NCBI GenBank assembly: GCA_036426205.1
Contig: CM071579.1
Location: forward strand, 15,934,136-15,998,135
Source: Ascaphus truei
Taxonomy: Eukaryota; Chordata; Amphibia; Anura; Ascaphidae
Direction: 5' to 3'
Length of the DNA stretch: 64,000 nucleotides
Shown: positions 10,861-21,956 of the stretch, piece by piece
How the letters are laid out: each line of letters opens with the position of its first letter
How positions within the stretch are numbered: the first letter of the stretch is position 1
Position numbers and translations under genes: made by a program
The notes under the pieces: generated by a model
Told to the model about the DNA's origin: nothing
Seen by the model: the letters and a program-made list of their open reading frames with translations, nothing else
The model's database searches: none

Positions 10861-11600
10861 GCCCCCCCCCCCCCCCCCCACCCCCCGCGCCCCCCCCCCC
10901 CCCCCCTCCCTTTCCTCCTCTCTGGCTCCCGGCGTCAAATGACATCACTTTGCCATGCCAACGTGACGTCACATGACCCCGGGACGCGCTGCCGAAGAAA
11001 AGGTAAGTGACGTTGCAGAGGCCTCACGCGATCCCCCGGCATTACTTTAAATGCATTGGAGGAGCGCGGGGCCTCTGCAACTGCCGCACCCCCACTGAAT
11101 AATCTTGCACCCCCCAGTTTGTGCGCCCGCTGCGCTGCACGGTGCGTTTTTCAGGCAGACATTAAAATTGTGATTAGTAGTGGCGACGGAGCGCTAGGCC
11201 ACGCCCCGGGTGGTTCAGCCAATGAGGGTGAACCTGCTAGGTGATGTCATGGCCGTGCCCCGTCATGCCCCCTCTGTCTTTCCCCCTCAGCTCTCTGCAA
11301 AATGGGGAACTAGGCAGCACGCGCCGCCAGCCTCGCAGGCGCACGTGTGGCGCAGGCCCTGGGGCTGTAGCCTAAGAGATAATGGGGAAAAGCAGGGGTG
11401 CCGACCTGTCCAATGTGTGAATGGGGTCATAAGTGGGATTCTTTTATTTGCTGGACACAGTACAGTGGAGGTTTTTTTCTGCACTTTTTTACTCACCATA
11501 ACTAATTTTGTGTCTATTGTTTTGTAGTAAGACCCTTTCAGCAAACGATTCATGTGGGTGAGTTTGTCTGTATTTAGGGAATCTGAGTCCAGCACAGGAA
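10861..11600. repeat. GC-rich repeat fragments with a C-homopolymer run
   Basis: A nearly pure C tract at 10861-10908 is followed by CGTCAAATGACATCAC and CACATGACCCCGGGACGC text. Related wording recurs near 33180 and on the region 50740-50880, suggesting an interspersed repeat. The 11200-11350 part is CpG-rich. Apparent reading frames here are low-complexity proline or glycine translations. Confidence 0.4.
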
Positions 11601-11682
11601 CTAAAGACTTAAGGTAGTTAACACTTTATTTGGGGTATTTCTGGAATAAAAATGTATCTCTTAGCCGATCTATGCCGGAGGT

Positions 11683-11872
11683 AGGATTGCCAGGTGTCCA
11701 GCTTTGAACCGGACTGTCCTGTATTTGGACACCCTGTCCAGTTAAAAATGAGAGGTAATACTGGACATGTATGTGTATACCGGTATTACCTCTCTGGACA
11801 TAGTGACCAGGAGTCTGGGGGTGGGGCCAAGGCGCATGAGGCAAAACGCATGGAGTGGTGAGAGGGTGTGTT

Positions 11873-11918
<46 letters not shown>

Positions 11919-11935
11919 GTGTGTGGTGTGTTGTG

Positions 11936-11985
<50 letters not shown>

Positions 11986-12094
11986 TGTGGTGTGTGGTGG
12001 TGTGTGTGTGTGGTGTGTGGGGTTGTGTCTTGAGCATGTCACACCTTTCACCATGGTGTCCAGTATTTTTGGAGAAGCCCCCTTGCAACCCTAG
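11683..12094. mobile_element. DNA-transposon-like repeat containing a long TG microsatellite
   Basis: The ends AGGATTGCCAGGTGTCC and CTTGCAACCCT resemble imperfect terminal inverted repeats. The body has alternating GTCCGGTAT-like words. Between 11876 and about 12020 lies an interrupted (TG)n tract. Assignment to a transposon superfamily is not possible by eye. Confidence 0.4.
11876..12022. repeat. (TG)n microsatellite
   Basis: About 145 bp of mainly TG dinucleotides with TTG and TGG interruptions. The cysteine/valine open frames here are artefacts of the repeat. Confidence 0.95.
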
Positions 12095-12249
12095 CCGGCG
12101 GGGCCAGTTATTATGCATTGCAGAGCAAAGGAAACCGCGGCAAGTTTAGTACGTCAAACAGTTTTGTGATGAGACTGTTTGAAAACTGTTGAATATACAG
12201 GTTCATTTTCCCCTTTGTGGTTTTCTTTAGCTAAATATGGCAGCATGAT

Positions 12250-12440
12250 TAGATACTAATAATTATTTATTTATAAAAGGTTTTACCAGGCAGTAATACA
12301 TTGAGAGTTACCTCTCGTTTTCACGTATGTCCTGGGCATAGAGTTAGGATGACAAATAATACATGGTTACAATACACAGTTACATAAGTGAACACGGTAT
12401 ACATTATATACAAGACATTGCATGCTCAGTTAGAGATAGT
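12250..12440 (-). mobile_element. LINE-type 3' tail, minus strand
   Basis: Read on the minus strand, it matches 54490-54684: GACATACTTG.AAACGAGAGG, AACTCTCAATGTATTAC, CTGGTAAAACATTT, then an ATAAATAA tail. A shared 3' end with an A/T-rich microsatellite tail suggests a CR1/L2-like LINE or a SINE that uses it. Confidence 0.55.
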
Positions 12441-12630
12441 ATATATTACAGGCGTATGTAACAGTTACCGACCAGATTAAAATGAGAGACCGCTTTAGTT
12501 TAGAAAGAACTTAGACTGGTGGTGGCTGTGAGATAAGAACAGAACAAAACAGACCCAAAAGAAAATTGAAAATGTTACTGCAAGGGTTTTTTTTTTTTTA
12601 ATTTACGGGAGGTTATTACACTGAATGTAA

Positions 12631-12772
12631 CACGGTGGCCAATGCCAGTCTTCGCGGTCTGCCGGGAGGTTTTCAGGATATCGCTGCTTCAGCAGAGGTG
12701 GTTCAATCAGTGCCTCGGTCGAAGACTGAGCCACTGATTGAGCCACCTGTGCTGAAGCAGCGACTGATTGAG
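12631..12772. mobile_element. Palindromic hAT-type MITE, damaged copy
   Basis: It contains GGTTTTCAGGATATCGCTGC, then TCAGCAGAGGTGG and its inverted partner CCACCTGTGCTGAAGCAG. The right terminus is lost. It belongs to the family with clean copies at 14789 and 39961. Confidence 0.6.
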
Positions 12773-13239
12773 CTATGAGTATGCACGTTCAGGCCAGTAC
12801 ACGGGTATTTGGCGCCCTAGTGAACCTTCAGCCATGTCCCCACCCCCCAAAAACTTCGGAATCTTGTACTGGTTGGATGTGGCCTGGCCCGACACAATCT
12901 TCTCTCTCTCCCATTCTGCCCTATTCTCTTCCCTCCCCCCCACCCACTATTCTCTCTCTCCCACCCCTACTCAGTTTCATCCTCTCACCCACCTCTGATC
13001 TTCTCTCACCCCCTCCTCCAGTTGAAATTCCTTACCTGGCAGTGAAGGTCCTCCCTGGCACCGGAAGTTTTCACTTTCTTCCAGATTGCCGAGGTCGGAG
13101 CGTTGGGGCACCCTCTGAAACACTATGCACACCTCCTACCCCTCTCTGCAACTGCTCTGCTCCCAGCCTCCTGCGAGTCTCGTTGCAGTCATCATCCGTC
13201 TCACTGTCACTTTTTGCTTAAATTGCAGCGGGTGTGAGT

Positions 13240-13830
13240 GGAAGGAACGGGTCTGTAACAGGGACATATCCCTGTTTAAATAAAGCAGCCTCAGAGCGCT
13301 GAGAATCCAGCAGAGAGATAGTGAATTGCAGCCACTCAGTAAACTAGTCTCCACCTGGACTAATGAGAGCTCTGTAAAAAGCCTCATGTGAGACACAGGA
13401 GAGAGATTCCTAAGCTCACATTTGGGCTGACAGAAGGAGAGCAGAGAAGCCTGCACACAGACACTGTCTTGAGCACAAAGGCTGTGCTGAGATCCAGACA
13501 CCCAAACACTCAGAGACCTATATTTCCTGGACACAGAGGACCCAGGAACCTGCCAGAGACTGACATGGAGGGCCACCTGCTTAAGATACTTCCTGAGACT
13601 TTGGGGCGATAGGTTGGTAATGGGAATATCCCTCCAGTTCTGCAGATAGGGTCTGGGGAAGTAAGTTAGCCCTTACAATGGGATAGGGATTTGTTATTTT
13701 TGTTGTTTTTGTATGTTTTGCCTGGATAAAGGAACCGGCTCAATAAAGCCAAGATATAATTTCACCCACATTGGTCTCCACTATATGTACCTCTGCACAC
13801 ATCTCTTACCGGACCATTTATTGCTTCTAT
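13240..13830 (+). mobile_element. Possible LTR fragment
   Basis: It contains AAATAAAGC at about 13280 and CTCAATAAAGCC at about 13740, followed by a short pyrimidine-rich end, as in retroviral LTR R/U5 regions. No flanking duplication or coding sequence was found, so this is tentative. Confidence 0.25.
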
Positions 13831-14780
13831 TTGTTTTCGATCGTTCCTGTTACTAATGTCTGGAACAGTGAATGGAACCAAATGTGCCTTCTATATCCCG
13901 GTCTCTCAGCTGCGTAGTAATTACTGGATTCTTTGCTTCCCAATTAGCAATGACATAACATTAAACAGGATGAGGGTCACGTTTCCAAATGTTACAAACA
14001 GACCACCCACAATGTATCCAATAGCTGCCTTGTCACGGCTCTGAAACGGGAACCAATTCCTCCTGCGCTAATTCCTGGGGGGGGGGGGGGGCAGGAATAA
14101 AAGGGTGACAAGGGATTGTATGATGCTTTGCAGGGCTAACTTTTGCTTACAGAAATCCTTTTGTTTTCTTTAACACCCCACCGAGAGAGAAATTTGGTTA
14201 TCCTCTGCCCCTCCCCGTCTTTATATCCTTCTCCCCATCCCTGTTGCCATTTGGCTGAATGAGAGGGGGCCCAGTCCTGTTACCTGCCCCCTCCCATGCA
14301 GCCTCCCTCCTCCCCCCCCCCCCCAACAAGGAAGCGGAGGGAGCCGACTCCCCAAGCGTCACAGCCCTTATGGAGCCAGCGGTCCCATGCTGGGGCCTCT
14401 GCCTCTTCTTTACAGGCAGGACCCTCTAGCTGTGACTGTGTGATTATAGATTCTAAGTGATTATAGGTTCTGAATAACTACTAAAGTGATCTGTGTTTAT
14501 AAGAGTAAATTTACCCTTAAAGTCCAATGACTGGGTGTATAAATTACAAGTTGTTGTTTGACAACATGGTTGTGTTCTAATTGCTTTAGGTGTGTTCCTT
14601 CACTCTCTCTTTTCTGCGTGTTTATAAAGGTTTGTTTCTCTCTGCTCTCACCCCAGCTATGCACAGTGTGTGTGTTTGAGTCTGATGAATGCTGCTTCTG
14701 TTTACTAGTTTCACTTCCTTCATGATCACTCATTTCTTTTGACATATAATAATTATATCTTACCTGACGTTATTGGGTCA
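13831..14780. other. No gene recognised; contains G and C homopolymer runs
   Basis: A G run lies near 14079-14090 and a C run near 14313-14323. No repeat family or exon was recognised. Confidence 0.3.
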
Positions 14781-14788
14781 GTCTGGAG

Positions 14789-14968
14789 CAGTGTTTCCCA
14801 ACTCCAGTCCTCAGGAACCCCAACAGGTCAGGTCTTAAGGATATCGCTGCTCTCGGCACAGTGGGTCAATCACGGCTCAGTCATTTTGACTGACCACCTG
14901 TGCCGAGCAGCGATATCCTTAAGACCTACCTGTTGGGGTTCCCTGAGGACTGGAGTTGGGAAACACTG
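14789..14968. mobile_element. Palindromic hAT-type MITE with perfect 8-bp TSD
   Basis: Starts CAGTGTTTCCCAACTCCAGT and ends with the inverse, ACTGGAGTTGGGAAACACTG. Almost the whole 180 bp is self-complementary. It is flanked by GTCTGGAG at 14781-14788 and 14969-14976. An 8-bp duplication is the hAT signature. There is no coding capacity. Confidence 0.9.
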
Positions 14969-15091
14969 GTCTGGAGAAAATAATCTACTGGTTATAAAAA
15001 CCAGCAGACGCAAGATATTTTTGTTGTCCCCCTTTTGCTGCCAGAGTGACAATACAGCACAATGATTGAATTCAAAGGCCTCAAATCTATG

Positions 15092-15215
15092 GGGTTTATT
15101 CATTCAACTGCGATAGTGCCGATCGTGGCATCCGCAGAGAAACCCCCACTGAGTTTAATAGGAGTTTCTCTGCCATTGTGCTCCAATCTGCAGTTTAATG
15201 AATAACACATTGGAG
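15092..15215. repeat. Small foldback repeat
   Basis: GGTTTATTCATTCAACTGCG near the left end pairs with CTGCAGTTTAATGAATAAC at the right end, giving about 20-bp imperfect inverted ends around a 70-bp core. Probably a MITE. Family not recognised. Confidence 0.45.
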
Positions 15216-16070
15216 GTGCATTTGTGTTTTCCACCTATAACCACAAAAACGTGCGTTATTAAATTGCAGATAAGGATTCTGGGTAATGCATGCAGATGAG
15301 CACACTGCGCTCATCACTCTTAGCTTCCTATTCATTGTATGCAGGCACATGGCTGCAGGTGATATACGCTTTCTGCCGGGCCCCCCCCCCCTCATACTGG
15401 TCATCTTGAGATGTTTTGCTTTGTAGCAGTATATTTCCTGTGATTTGTCATCTCTTGCCAGCCAAGATCCTTTCATAGCATGACACCGTGATGTCTTCCT
15501 TCCTTGGTACCCTTAATACTCAATCTTACCTGGAAGCCTAGCCCTTTAATTACCTCTGGGAGACTCAATACAGCATGCTCATTCTGCAATGTCAATAGAG
15601 GCCTGAGATCAATATGCAAACTCATTCACTTTTACTAGGAAAACCACATCATGTCTGTGTGAAACGTTTTACCTGTTACCTGTATCTCCCCAATGTTCTA
15701 AACATCAATATGCCCCAGAAATACAAGTGCCGTTGATAAGATTAGGCACACAGAAGCCTATTGTATGCTTTTAACACAAGTTAAGTCCAGAAAGATAGGA
15801 GAGGGGGAGAAAGCACTCAGGAGGGGAGGGGGAGAAAGCACTCGGGGGGGTCGGGGGGGGAGGAGGAGAAATCACTGTCAATATTTAGCATATATTGAAT
15901 CATTATTTTTTCAATGTCATTTGCAAATGTTATGCTCTCTGTTGATATCCTGCTTTCACATCTATGTCTCGCCCATGCAGAAGACATGGAATCCCATATA
16001 ATAAGATTATTTTATTTCCCTTTTATAGCGCTGACCGTGCACTCTGCACTGTACATATAATTTTTTTTGG
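15216..16070. other. No gene recognised
   Basis: Includes a C run at about 15380 and a purine-rich stretch at 15795-15870. No coding evidence seen. Confidence 0.3.
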
Positions 16071-16073
16071 CCT

Positions 16074-16556
16074 GCAACCATGTAACTATGTAGCTGCAGT
16101 ATTTAACTATGCAACCATATAACTATGTAACTGCAGTATGTAACTATGCAACCATGTAACTATGCAACTATAGTATGTAACTATGCAATCATGTAACTAT
16201 AGTATTAAACTACCGTATAACCATGTAACTATGTAACGATAGTATGTAACTATGTAACGACAGAACAGTATGTAACTATGCAATGACAGTATGTAAACAA
16301 TGTATGTAACTATGCAATGACAGTACAGTATGTAATGACAATATGTAACTATGCAATGACAGTACAGTATGTAATGCCAGTATGTAACTATGTAACTACA
16401 GTATGTAACTATGCAATGACAGTACAGTATGTAACTATGCAACCATGTAACTATGTAACTACAGTATGTAACTATGCAAAGACAGTGCAGTATGTAACTA
16501 TGCAACCATGTAACTATGCAACTACAGTATGTAACTATGCAAAGGCAGTACAGTGT
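16074..16556. repeat. TATGTAACTATGCAA minisatellite
   Basis: About 480 bp built from variants of ATGTAACTATGCAAC and CAGTATGTAACTATGCAATG, with a basic unit near 20-26 bp and higher-order alternation. The units lack stop codons in some frames, which explains the spurious tyrosine/cysteine-rich reading frames. Confidence 0.9.
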
Positions 16557-17958
16557 GAAACGCCGTGTCATTGTTTTCAGAGTTTGTGCCTTTATTCCTT
16601 CAGCCCCAGTCTGGTCAATTCAATCTGCCATGAAAAACCAGAAACATCCCCGGCTTCCACCCATACCACGTATTGTTCATAGATGTCATTATTAAATCCC
16701 AGGAAAGTGTGTGTGTGTGCGCTTGTGCGTGTGTGTGCGCTTGTGCGTGTGTATGTATGTGCTCTTGTGTGTGTGTGTGTGTGCTGACAAGCTGCAGGTA
16801 CAATCAAATGTTGAAATTAATTTTAGAGCGAAAATTAAAATGTGTTGAATGTAATCCAGGAGTCGTGCAATTAGTCCCGTAATTAATCACAGTGCTGATA
16901 CTTTGCTGGGAAATATAAAACGCCCCAATGGTGTTCTAAATATATTTGATTTTTAATAATAGGTCATTTGGGCAGGGTGCATTAAAGAGTGGTTATTAGT
17001 GTCGGTACACATACACACAACATTAGCACTTGCTGAAAACAAATTGAATATATTTTGCATTAATGTTTCAACCTGTAATGGGGAATTAATCTTCTGAGAG
17101 TCAAATTGGGGACCAAATGTTGGCAAATCATTGCTCCCCAATAAATGGGATTTTTGTCAAATCTTTCCTTCCTTCCTATATGCATACAGTACAGAAATAT
17201 GTTTAATTGCTAGCATTATAGTAGCAGTCACATATGCTGTATCTCTAAACCAGGTATCACCTGCCCCTTTAGTGGATCTTTCTAGCCCACCATGTGCTCT
17301 GAGGTTGTAGCGCATATCAGCTTGTTCCCTCCTTATCCCTTTCATTGTGTGATGTATGGGGTCTGGGTTAAATTGGCAGGACACCTGTCTTGTAATGGGG
17401 TGCGTACATGGATGGCAATATATTATTGTAACTCTAATCTCAAGTGGCCCAGTGAGTCAGGAAGGAAAACAAAGGCCATTAATCAAATCATTTCATAACC
17501 TGTGTAGTCACGACAGGGCAGGGCCGCACCCTGAGTTATGCCAGAACATTCATTATTGATTGATTATTAACATCTGCTAATTTAACTAAACATTTGAAAT
17601 GACTTGATGGGTCACATTCTTCTCATACATTTGGCTGCACAAGCTGCTGCTTTCACGGCTTTGCGGGTGTCATTGATGAAGACAGATTGCCAGCCTGGCC
17701 ACTCTCCGGCAGTTTAGAAGAAGGCTGGAGATAAGAGGGGAATGAGGACCAAGCTTCGGAAGGGAAGTAGAAGGAATCATAATGATATCATCTAAAAACG
17801 GTATCAGACATTGTCACCACCGCCACCCTTTGCCAACAAGTACAACGGCATTATTGCACACAGAATACACGACCAGCTTCAGAAACATTAAACTGCGTCT
17901 CTGAGAATAATTTCCAGGTAATAAAAAGTGCAATATATTAAGAAACAGCATATATATA
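16557..17958. other. No gene recognised; short TG-rich tract
   Basis: A TGTGTGTGCGCTTG-type tract lies at 16707-16785. The remainder looks like unique AT-moderate sequence. I cannot identify exons. Confidence 0.3.
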
Positions 17959-19429
17959 TGTAGCCCTCTTTCCTCCACCCTAAGTGAGATTGAGGTGGGT
18001 AGGTGTATCTGACTACTTGTCAGTGTGGTGCTGTACCTGTTGGCAACCAGGAGGGCTGAGCTTCCGCCACGGGGAACCTGTGGTATATACTTACACTCGG
18101 TGCAGCGCCTCCACTGATGAGGGATCCCAACGTGGTGGGAGTGTGCCCTCACCAGAACAACCATACAGTAAATACACACAATGTGAATAACAGTATTTAC
18201 TGAGCATGAACGATAACTTCAAATGAAACTCTCTTTGCATAACATCAATACATCCTATGAATAACATTGCATCACCCTGAATGCATACCATCCCCTCACC
18301 CACATGTCCATCATCACATCACCCTCAGTCCCTTTGATAATGATGTGCTTGGGTCCTTTATCCCTTGAGTGTCCACAACAATAAGGTGAGTGTGAGTGTG
18401 AGGGATAGCGCTTCCCTGTGTTGGGGCCCAGTGGTGCACTTATTATACTACCTCCCTGATCACTGCTCCTGATCAGGATAATCCTTGGAACTCAGCAACA
18501 CCGCACAGTGATCCCACGCCGCACTGTGCCGCTCTCTGCAGGAATGGATGCACACGCTGATTCCACAAGGGAGGGATCCCCAGCCGGAATGATCCTTTAT
18601 CACAGTCTCTGCTACATGCTGTACTGACAGTCAGGCACTGTCATGCAGCATTCCTCTTTCTCTCTGAGTATGGTGAAGGAGTCCCTGTCTTAAGGCAGAC
18701 TCTATAACATACAGTATTCCTCTAGTGTCTCAGGGGACTAACTGGGCCCTGGGGGTATACTTCTACCCTAGTCCCTGCATGCAGTAGATCTCTTGCTGTA
18801 GATTCTGTCTGATCCCAGACTCTGATATTACACACACTGTATAACTTAGAAAGCAACCCCCCCTCTTCCTATGAGGGGCCTTTCCCTGACACAGCCAAAG
18901 CAACTCCTCTAGCTGCACTGCACACAACACTGTGTCTTCTTGTCAGAGCACACAGCACTGCAGCTGTGTCACTGACTAGACTTACACTCACCTAAGGGCA
19001 GGGTACCAACCTAAGGGGCCTTCCATATGAACTTACCCACTAACCTAGTGGGGAGTGGGACCTGCCTGGGGGGTAACCTGGTCTAGTGTAAGAGCCACTT
19101 GCTCCTTATACACTTCCTCCCCCTTCCTTCTCCCATCTCCAACTGACTAGCGTGGTCTCTGCAACATTGTATCCTTCTCCAACAGGAGAAGCTGCAAACT
19201 CTATTTGCTGGCTGACTGCACGTGATGTGGGTGAAAGGGCAGTCCCCAGAGGCTGCTGGGAATTGTAGTTCACTCAGGACCTCTTTAGCATTGGGACCGC
19301 GTGCGCTCTCTTTACTGCGCCTGTGCGAAGCTGTAATGGCCGCCACTATGCTTAACTGAGCCTGCGCGACCTCTAGAGGGCCTTCCTGCCTCTCTATGGG
19401 AAGCGGGAGACAAAGGGGACCTGGCTACT
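17959..19429 (-). mobile_element. Solo LTR of the chromovirus family, antisense
   Basis: On the + strand it starts TGTAGCCCTC and ends CCTGGCTACT, with flanking ATATA on both sides (within AT-rich DNA, so weak as a duplication). It shares the CTCCGC/GAGCCT and GCGCCTCCAC words near its start, and ACTGACTAGCGTGGTCTCT near 19140 (the complement of the 3' LTR at 8963). The element reads right to left. No internal domain is attached. Confidence 0.7.
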
Positions 19430-19523
19430 ATATATATATATATATATATATATTATCATATCTATATATATAGTATATATAAATTACGATATATATATTT
19501 ATATAGATATATACAATATATAT
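19430..19523. repeat. (TA)n microsatellite
   Basis: AT dinucleotide tract with interruptions, at the junction between the solo LTR and the next foldback. Confidence 0.9.
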
Positions 19524-19973
19524 AATAAATCAAAAAAATAAATAGATGATACCGTTCGTGGCTAACGAAATGCTTTTATTTGTGCGAGCTTTCGAGATAC
19601 ACTGATCTCTTCTTCGGCGATGTTACATGAATGAAGCAAAAGGTTACTTAAAAACAGTGTCTCTTGGAATGTTATCTGTGCGTGTTCTTCCCCCGTGTGG
19701 GGATGGTGTTTTATGGCTAGAGGTGTCAAAGGTTACGTGAAAGCAAGTGAAGAAAGAGTGTATGTGTATCAGTGTGAATAAAAATGAATGGAGAGCCCAC
19801 AGTATATACAGTGCTTACACAGTAAACATTCCAAGAGACCTGTTTAAGTAACTTTGCTTCATTCATTGTAACATCGCCGGAAGAAGAGAGATCAGTGGAT
19901 ATCGAAAGCTCGCACAAATAAAAGCATTTCGTTAGCCACAGAAAGGTTATCATCTATTTATTTTTTGATTATT
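19524..19973. mobile_element. Foldback repeat with hammerhead-like motifs in both arms
   Basis: Left arm 19524-19671 and right arm 19824-19973 are inverted copies that share ATAGATGATACC, GCTAACGAAATGC and GCGAGCTTTCGA. Each arm carries a core-like motif: CCGAAGA, A, GAGATC-loop-TATCTC, GAAAGCTCGC (minus 19583-19617, plus 19875-19914). The palindrome after GAAA is AGCT here instead of ACGT. The 150-bp centre has no recognised content. Confidence 0.65.
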
Positions 19974-20481
19974 GAAGCTCGGCTAACACGGTACTGATAC
20001 CTCTAAATATATATATATATATATATATATATACTTAAGTTATGGTGAGTAAAAAAAGTGACAAACGCCCTCCACAGCAAAGCATATATACAGGAATATT
20101 TGCTCTATATATATATATATATATATATATATCAAAACAAGCAGAAATAGAAGTAGCGCCTCTAAAGTACCTGATAAAAATGAATTTTAGAAGAACCAGT
20201 TGCTAATCATGAATGTGCTTAGCGGGGCGGCTAGATGTAGGCTAATACACTTGATACAGACAAAAAATACACACAATTTAATGCAATCTTTTGACAATAG
20301 AACCCTATAAAAAATATATGAAAAAAATCAAAAAAGAATTTAATATGTAAAAAATGTAGAAAAAATTGTCCAAAAATAAAAAGAAGATAAAAAACTTTAG
20401 TACATAAATTCCTGTCCAATGGCACAGACCCGGTTCTGCCGCCCGTTTCGAAGGGATCACCAGTCCCTAATGATATCTAGA

Positions 20482-21154
20482 AAAAGAAAAAAAAGAAAGA
20501 AACAGGCACACCTATGCATTACCAAATAAAAATGTTATAAAGGAACAATAAATCTATAAATGCCCCTCACAAAGGATGAAGCAAAATAACGGGTAGATAG
20601 GCTCTCATGCCAGCAGCTCACGCATCGTAGGCCCTCAGATCAGTGGCGTCGTCACGTGGACCTACTTCAGGCAGCAGAAACCGGAATGGAATCCAGCTTG
20701 GGTTTGAGCGTGTACAGCGAAACGGGGTCCCACACAGGAAACAGAGTTTGAGTAGTCCTCAGTGCAGCTGAGCAATGGCCGCGCAAGCGCAACGAGAGCA
20801 AAAATCTCTGTGCAAGTAAACAGCAGTGTTCGGGGCAAATGGCAGCCGCAATCTAGCCACGCCCTACGCATTTCGTCATCGATGATGACTTCTTCAGGGG
20901 ACCCGTTTCGCTGTACACGCTGAACACCAAAGGCGAGGGATTCAATTTCCGGTTCCTGCTGCATGAAGGAGGGTCCACGTGACGACGCACTGATGACTGA
21001 GCGGACGCTGATGCTTGAGCGCTGGCACATGAGAGCCTATCTCATACACGCTTATTATTGCTGTACCTTGTGAGAGGGCATTTATAGATTTTATTGTCCT
21101 TTATACATTATTATGGTAATGCCTAGGTGTGCGCCTGTCTTTCTTTTTCTTTTT
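20482..21154. mobile_element. Foldback element with central hammerhead-like motif
   Basis: Arms 20482-20728 and 20899-21154 are inverted copies: AGGCACACCTATGCATTACC pairs with GGTAATGCCTAGGTGTGCGCC, GTCGTCACGTGGACC with GGTCCACGTGACGACG, and GTGTACAGCGAAACGGG with CCCGTTTCGCTGTACAC. The spacer holds a minus-strand motif at 20866-20900: CTGAAGA, A, GTCATC-ATC-GATGAC, GAAATGCGTAGGG, with CCC just before box one able to pair with the final GGG. Confidence 0.7.
20866..20900 (-). ncRNA. Hammerhead-ribozyme-like motif with a six-pair stem II
   Basis: CUGAAGA and GAAA boxes enclose a perfect 6-bp stem with a 3-base loop (GTCATC/GATGAC). The bases after GAAA read TGCGTA then GGG. The GGG can pair with CCC before the first box to start helix I. 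One extra A separates box one from stem II. Confidence 0.5.
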
Positions 21155-21219
21155 TTTATAATATTATATATTATATATATATATATATATATTATATATA
21201 TTGATCTATTACACATCTT

Positions 21220-21790
21220 TCATGGACTGTGTATATATATCGTTTGTGAAAGCAGAGGCATGAGATGTGTACATGTTGCTTGTATGTAATGCTATTTAAT
21301 TAGGAGTTTTGGCTTCAGAACCCCCCAACCCTCTTTCTGGGTCCTGGTATGTGACTGAATATATGATGGATTTGTGAGTATGTGAAGATGTGATATGTGC
21401 AGGAGAAAGCATGCTGTAGGAAAGTAGTGATTGGGTCCAAAGGCTGCAGAGGAAATGCCATTTTGTGGATTTTGCCCGAATCTTGTAGCTCTAGTGGATT
21501 CTAAATGATTCCTGATCCCCCTTCCCTGATAATGAATGGGATTAAGATATTGCAGGATGAATTTTTGTTTGTATAACATATACACCAGAGCTCATCAGCT
21601 GGGGGCCTGTGGGACAATGCTGGCCTTTAAGGCCCTTGGACTGTCTGGCTCCCGGCTCTCCTGAGCAGGTGCCTCTTCCCACGCCGAGCCTCTCTTTCTC
21701 TCTCTCTCCAACCTGGGAAGTTGGACTCGGCCTCCGGCACTGGCAGGAGAGAGAGAGGAGATATGGAAGAGGCTGGAGAGTGGGGCCCGC
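21220..21790. other. No gene recognised
   Basis: Includes a (TA)n tract just upstream (21156-21205) and CT/GA-rich text around 21690-21780. No exon signal I trust. Confidence 0.3.
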
Positions 21791-21794
21791 ACGG

Positions 21795-21956
21795 TGGAAC
21801 AAAGAGGTAACGTAAGTGCATTTGTGGGGGGAAGGCCGGGGTGGAAGTGTATTTGTGTGTGGTGGGGGGGTGGTAGTGTGTATTTTGTGGGGGGATGGGT
21901 GGTACTGCACTTATGGGGTGGTGGTAAGTGTATATTGGGTGGAGGGGTGATACGTA
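21795..21956. repeat. G-rich array, left part
   Basis: Irregular units of the form GTGTATTTGTGGGGGG and GGTGGTAAGTG. The same wording continues at 23726 after the solo LTR, so the two blocks were once one array. Confidence 0.8.

Noticed and set aside
11767..12118. Cysteine/valine and histidine/threonine-rich open frames
   Set aside because: Direct product of the (TG)n microsatellite.
16197..16682. Tyrosine/cysteine-rich frames of about 120 residues
   Set aside because: Produced by the TATGTAAC minisatellite on each strand.
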